Assembly: GCF_009371885.1 (NCBI RefSeq)
Contig: NZ_QLZA01000001.1
Span: forward strand, 186,001 to 250,000
Length of the DNA: 64,000 nucleotides
Reading direction: 5' to 3'
Source: Bifidobacterium tibiigranuli
GTDB taxonomy: Bacteria > Actinomycetota > Actinomycetes > Actinomycetales > Bifidobacteriaceae
In this document: in pieces, positions 61,459 to 64,000 of the stretch
How the letters are laid out: every line of letters begins with the position of its first letter
How positions within the stretch are numbered: the first letter of the stretch is position 1
Position numbers and translations under genes: made by a program
Notes under the pieces: generated by a model
What the model was told of the DNA's origin: nothing
Databases searched by the model: none
What the model saw: only the letters and a program-made list of their open reading frames with translations

Positions 61459-64000
61459 GTGACTTTCCACGCTCCGCTTGATCTAACGGTCCATGAGGCA
61501 CAGGGCATGTATGACCCTTCGCAGGAACACGACGCATGTGGCGTGGGTATGGTCGCCACGTTGAACCGCCGCGCTGAGCGCAGAATCGTCGATAAGGCCA
61601 TCGAGGTCCTCGTCAACCTCGACCATCGTGGCGCAGTCGGCGCCGAAGAGAACACCGGCGATGGCGCTGGCATTCTCATATCGATGCCGGATGAATTCAT
61701 GCGCGCCGTCATCGACGTGGAGCTTCCGCTCGAGGGCCATTACGCTGCTGGCATCGCGTTCCTCGACCGCGATATCGCAGGTTCCGGCAGGCAGGAGCAG
61801 GCCATCGCGCAGATCGCCAAGGAAGAGGGCCTTGAGGTCCTCGCCTGGCGCGTGGTCCCCACGAACCCTGACGGACTGGGCCTGCAGGCGCTCGCATCCA
61901 TGCCCTCGTTCAAGACGCTCGTCGTGGCGGACGCGAATGATGCCGCAGGCACAGGCGACTTGGCTCTGGACCGCAAGACCTTCCGACTGCGCAAGCGCGT
62001 CGAGCACGAGGTCGGCGTCTACTTCGCCTCGCTCTCCGCGCGCACCATCACCTATAAGGGCATGCTCACCACGATGCAGCTCACCTCCTTCTTCCCCGAT
62101 CTCACCGACGATCGCATGAAGGCCACCATCGCCATCGTGCATTCGCGCTTCTCGACCAACACCTTCCCGAGTTGGCCGCTGGCACAGCCCTTCCGCCTCA
62201 TCGCGCACAACGGCGAAATCAACACCATCCAGGGCAACCGCAACTGGCTTTCGGCCCGTGAAGGCCGGCTCAGCTCCGCATTGCTCGGCGAATTCAAGCC
62301 GCTGCTGCCCATCGGCACTCCGGGGGCTTCGGATTCGGGCACCTTCGACGAATGCCTTGAGCTGCTGCACCTCTCCGGCCGCAGCATCACGCACGCCATC
62401 TCGATGATGCTGCCGCCCGCGTGGGAGAAGGACGAATCGCTCGACCCCGATATCCGCGCGTTCTACGAGTACAACAACACGCTTATCGAGCCGTGGGACG
62501 GCCCGGCGAACATCGTCTTCACCGACGGCACGCTGGTCGGCGCACAGCTGGACCGCAACGGCTTCAGGCCGGGGCGCTGGCAGCTCAACGACGACAACAC
62601 GGTCGTGCTCGCCTCGGAGGCCGGCGTGCTGCCCGAAATCGAGCAGGAGCACATCATATCCAAGGGCCGGCTTGAGCCCGGCAAGATGTTCCTCATCGAC
62701 ACCGAGCAGGGACGGCTGGTGCCCGACGAGGAGATCAAGGCGAATCTGGCCGCGCTGCACCCCTACCGCCAGTGGGTGGAGGGCAACAGCGTCGAGATGA
62801 GCCAGCTGCCCGCGCGCGAGCACGTACGGCATTCAGGCCAGTCGGTCCAGCGTCGTCAGCGCGCTTTCGGCTACACGCAAGAAGACCTGAAGATGCTTCT
62901 GATTCCGATGGCGAACAGCGGCAAGGAGCCACTGGGAGCGATGGGCAACGACGCGCCGATGGCGGTGCTCTCCGAACGCAGCCGCATGCTCTTCGACTAC
63001 TTCACGCAGAAGTTCGCCCAGGTCACAAACCCGCCGCTCGACTGGGAGCGCGAGGAGATCGTCACCTGCCTCGAATCAGCCATCGGCCCCGAACCGAACC
63101 TGCTTGAGGACTCCGAGCTGCATGCCAAGAAGATCCTCATCCCGCTGCCGATCGTGAATTCCGACGAAATGGCACAGCTCAAGCGCCTCGACAAGGCGAA
63201 GATCCTCGGCGACTACTACCGCCCGTACATCGTCAAGGGCCTGTATCAGGTGGCCGGAGGCGGCAAGGCGCTTGAAGAGCGGCTTCAGAAGATCTTCGAC
63301 GAGATCGACGAGGCCATCGCCGGCGGCAAGAACTTCATCGTGCTTTCCGACCGCGAGTCGAACCACACCTGGGCGCCGATTCCCTCGCTGCTGCTGACCA
63401 GCGCCGTGCAGCATCACCTGCTGCGCACGCATACCCGCACGCAGATATCGATGGCCGTCGAGGCCGGCGATGTGCGCGAGATTCACCATGTCGCGCTGCT
63501 GATCGCCTACGGCGCAGCCTGCGTGAACCCCTACCTCGCCTTCGAGTCGGTCGAGGATCTAGCCAACACCGGCTACCTGTCCGTCAATGCGGAAACGGCC
63601 GTGAGAAATCTCACCAAGGCGCTGTCAACCGGCGTGCTCAAGATCATGAGCAAGATGGGCGTCTCCACGATCATGAGCTATCGCGGCGCGCAGCTGTTCG
63701 AGGCCGTGGGCCTGAGCCAGAGCGTGATTGACAAGTACTTCACCGGCACCACCTCGCGCGTCGGCGGAGCCGGCTTGGACGAGATCGCCGAGGAAGTCGC
63801 CATCCGGCACCGCGTGGCCTACCCGAATCAGTGGACGGCCACGCCGCACCGCAAGCTGCGCACCGGCGGCGACTACAAGTGGCGTCGCACCGGCGAAGAC
63901 CATCTCAACGACCCCGAGTCGATCTTCCTGCTGCAGCAGTCGACGCAGCGCGCCGACTACGACATGTTCAAGCAGTATTCGGCGCATATCAACGACACGT
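61459..64000 (+). CDS. gltB: Glutamate synthase large subunit (3' part beyond window)
   Basis: NADPH-dependent glutamate synthase alpha subunit, making two glutamates from glutamine and 2-oxoglutarate. At least 847 codons lie in the window, with no stop before the edge. The N-terminal glutaminase domain has its catalytic cysteine in QEHDACGVGM (about residue 27), after a short propeptide, and NLDHRGAVGAEENTGDGAGI follows. AHNGEINTIQGNRNW is further in, and the central domain begins around residue 480 (LPIVNSDEMAQLKRL lies at about 560). The GTG at 61459 has AAGGTGG 5 bp upstream; an ATG at 61444 is a possible alternative. gltD would be expected downstream. Confidence 0.93.
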   Translation, partial: MTFHAPLDLTVHEAQGMYDPSQEHDACGVGMVATLNRRAERRIVDKAIEVLVNLDHRGAVGAEENTGDGAGILISMPDEFMRAVIDVELPLEGHYAAGIAFLDRDIAGSGRQEQAIAQIAKEEGLEVLAWRVVPTNPDGLGLQALASMPSFKTLVVADANDAAGTGDLALDRKTFRLRKRVEHEVGVYFASLSARTITYKGMLTTMQLTSFFPDLTDDRMKATIAIVHSRFSTNTFPSWPLAQPFRLIAHNGEINTIQGNRNWLSAREGRLSSALLGEFKPLLPIGTPGASDSGTFDECLELLHLSGRSITHAISMMLPPAWEKDESLDPDIRAFYEYNNTLIEPWDGPANIVFTDGTLVGAQLDRNGFRPGRWQLNDDNTVVLASEAGVLPEIEQEHIISKGRLEPGKMFLIDTEQGRLVPDEEIKANLAALHPYRQWVEGNSVEMSQLPAREHVRHSGQSVQRRQRAFGYTQEDLKMLLIPMANSGKEPLGAMGNDAPMAVLSERSRMLFDYFTQKFAQVTNPPLDWEREEIVTCLESAIGPEPNLLEDSELHAKKILIPLPIVNSDEMAQLKRLDKAKILGDYYRPYIVKGLYQVAGGGKALEERLQKIFDEIDEAIAGGKNFIVLSDRESNHTWAPIPSLLLTSAVQHHLLRTHTRTQISMAVEAGDVREIHHVALLIAYGAACVNPYLAFESVEDLANTGYLSVNAETAVRNLTKALSTGVLKIMSKMGVSTIMSYRGAQLFEAVGLSQSVIDKYFTGTTSRVGGAGLDEIAEEVAIRHRVAYPNQWTATPHRKLRTGGDYKWRRTGEDHLNDPESIFLLQQSTQRADYDMFKQYSAHINDT

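Overview
The window is a gene-dense stretch of a high-GC actinobacterial chromosome, almost certainly Bifidobacterium. The protein families and gene order point there: a fused shikimate kinase/3-dehydroquinate synthase beside aroC, a sufB-D-C-S-U-T iron-sulfur operon, the rsmE-HIT-phoH-ybeY-corC-era RNA/ribosome block, and an alaS-ruvX-mltG chain. I cannot fix the species. There is no rRNA, CRISPR array, prophage or transposase in the window; the only RNA gene seen is tRNA-Leu(GAG).

Layout. 1-3.5 kb: an ABC-2 type exporter (ATPase cut by the left edge, two permeases). 3.5-7.2 kb, minus strand: a maltokinase-like phosphotransferase, then a xanthine salvage pair (xpt and an NCS2 permease). 7.5-10.2 kb: a UvrD/PcrA helicase with a very long Gly/Ser/Tyr-rich linker. 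10.4-12.9 kb: an ArsR-like regulator, an MFS exporter and an aldo/keto reductase. 13.1-17.4 kb: rpsD, a DUF4143 ATPase behind a long palindrome, a small membrane protein, a histidine phosphatase and two small envelope proteins. 17.7-29.6 kb: alaS-ruvX-mltG, a convergent prepilin peptidase, aroC-aroKB, a PadR/membrane-protein pair, aroQ and pyrG. 29.9-36.2 kb: the suf operon. 36.4-38.9 kb, minus strand: glgC, a TrmH-family methyltransferase and tRNA-Leu. 39-44.7 kb: rsmE to era. 45-48.5 kb, minus strand: an acyl-CoA synthetase and an alpha/beta hydrolase. 49-52 kb: rplY, ilvE and a TRIC-type membrane protein. 52.1-53.8 kb: a small VOC-merR cassette between 59-bp identical direct repeats. 53.9-57.9 kb: rpsT (minus), lepA and hemW, the last preceded by a decayed second copy of its own 5' end. 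58.3-64 kb: a PEBP-family protein, an FGGY sugar kinase, a VOC protein and the 5' part of gltB.

Most genes are core housekeeping: translation and ribosome maturation (rpsD, rpsT, rplY, alaS, lepA, era, ybeY, rsmE), aromatic and branched-chain amino acid synthesis, nitrogen assimilation, Fe-S assembly and glycogen synthesis. The unusual content is mostly non-coding or low-complexity. Several gene junctions carry long, nearly perfect hairpins, some in tandem with a 62-63 bp period and GTCAC/GTGAC arms. A two-hairpin repeat recurs in both orientations. Several unrelated proteins carry degenerate 15-bp (five-codon) repeats in their non-conserved tails. Three genes have a -10-like hexamer exactly 6 nt before the ATG and no Shine-Dalgarno, which fits leaderless transcripts.
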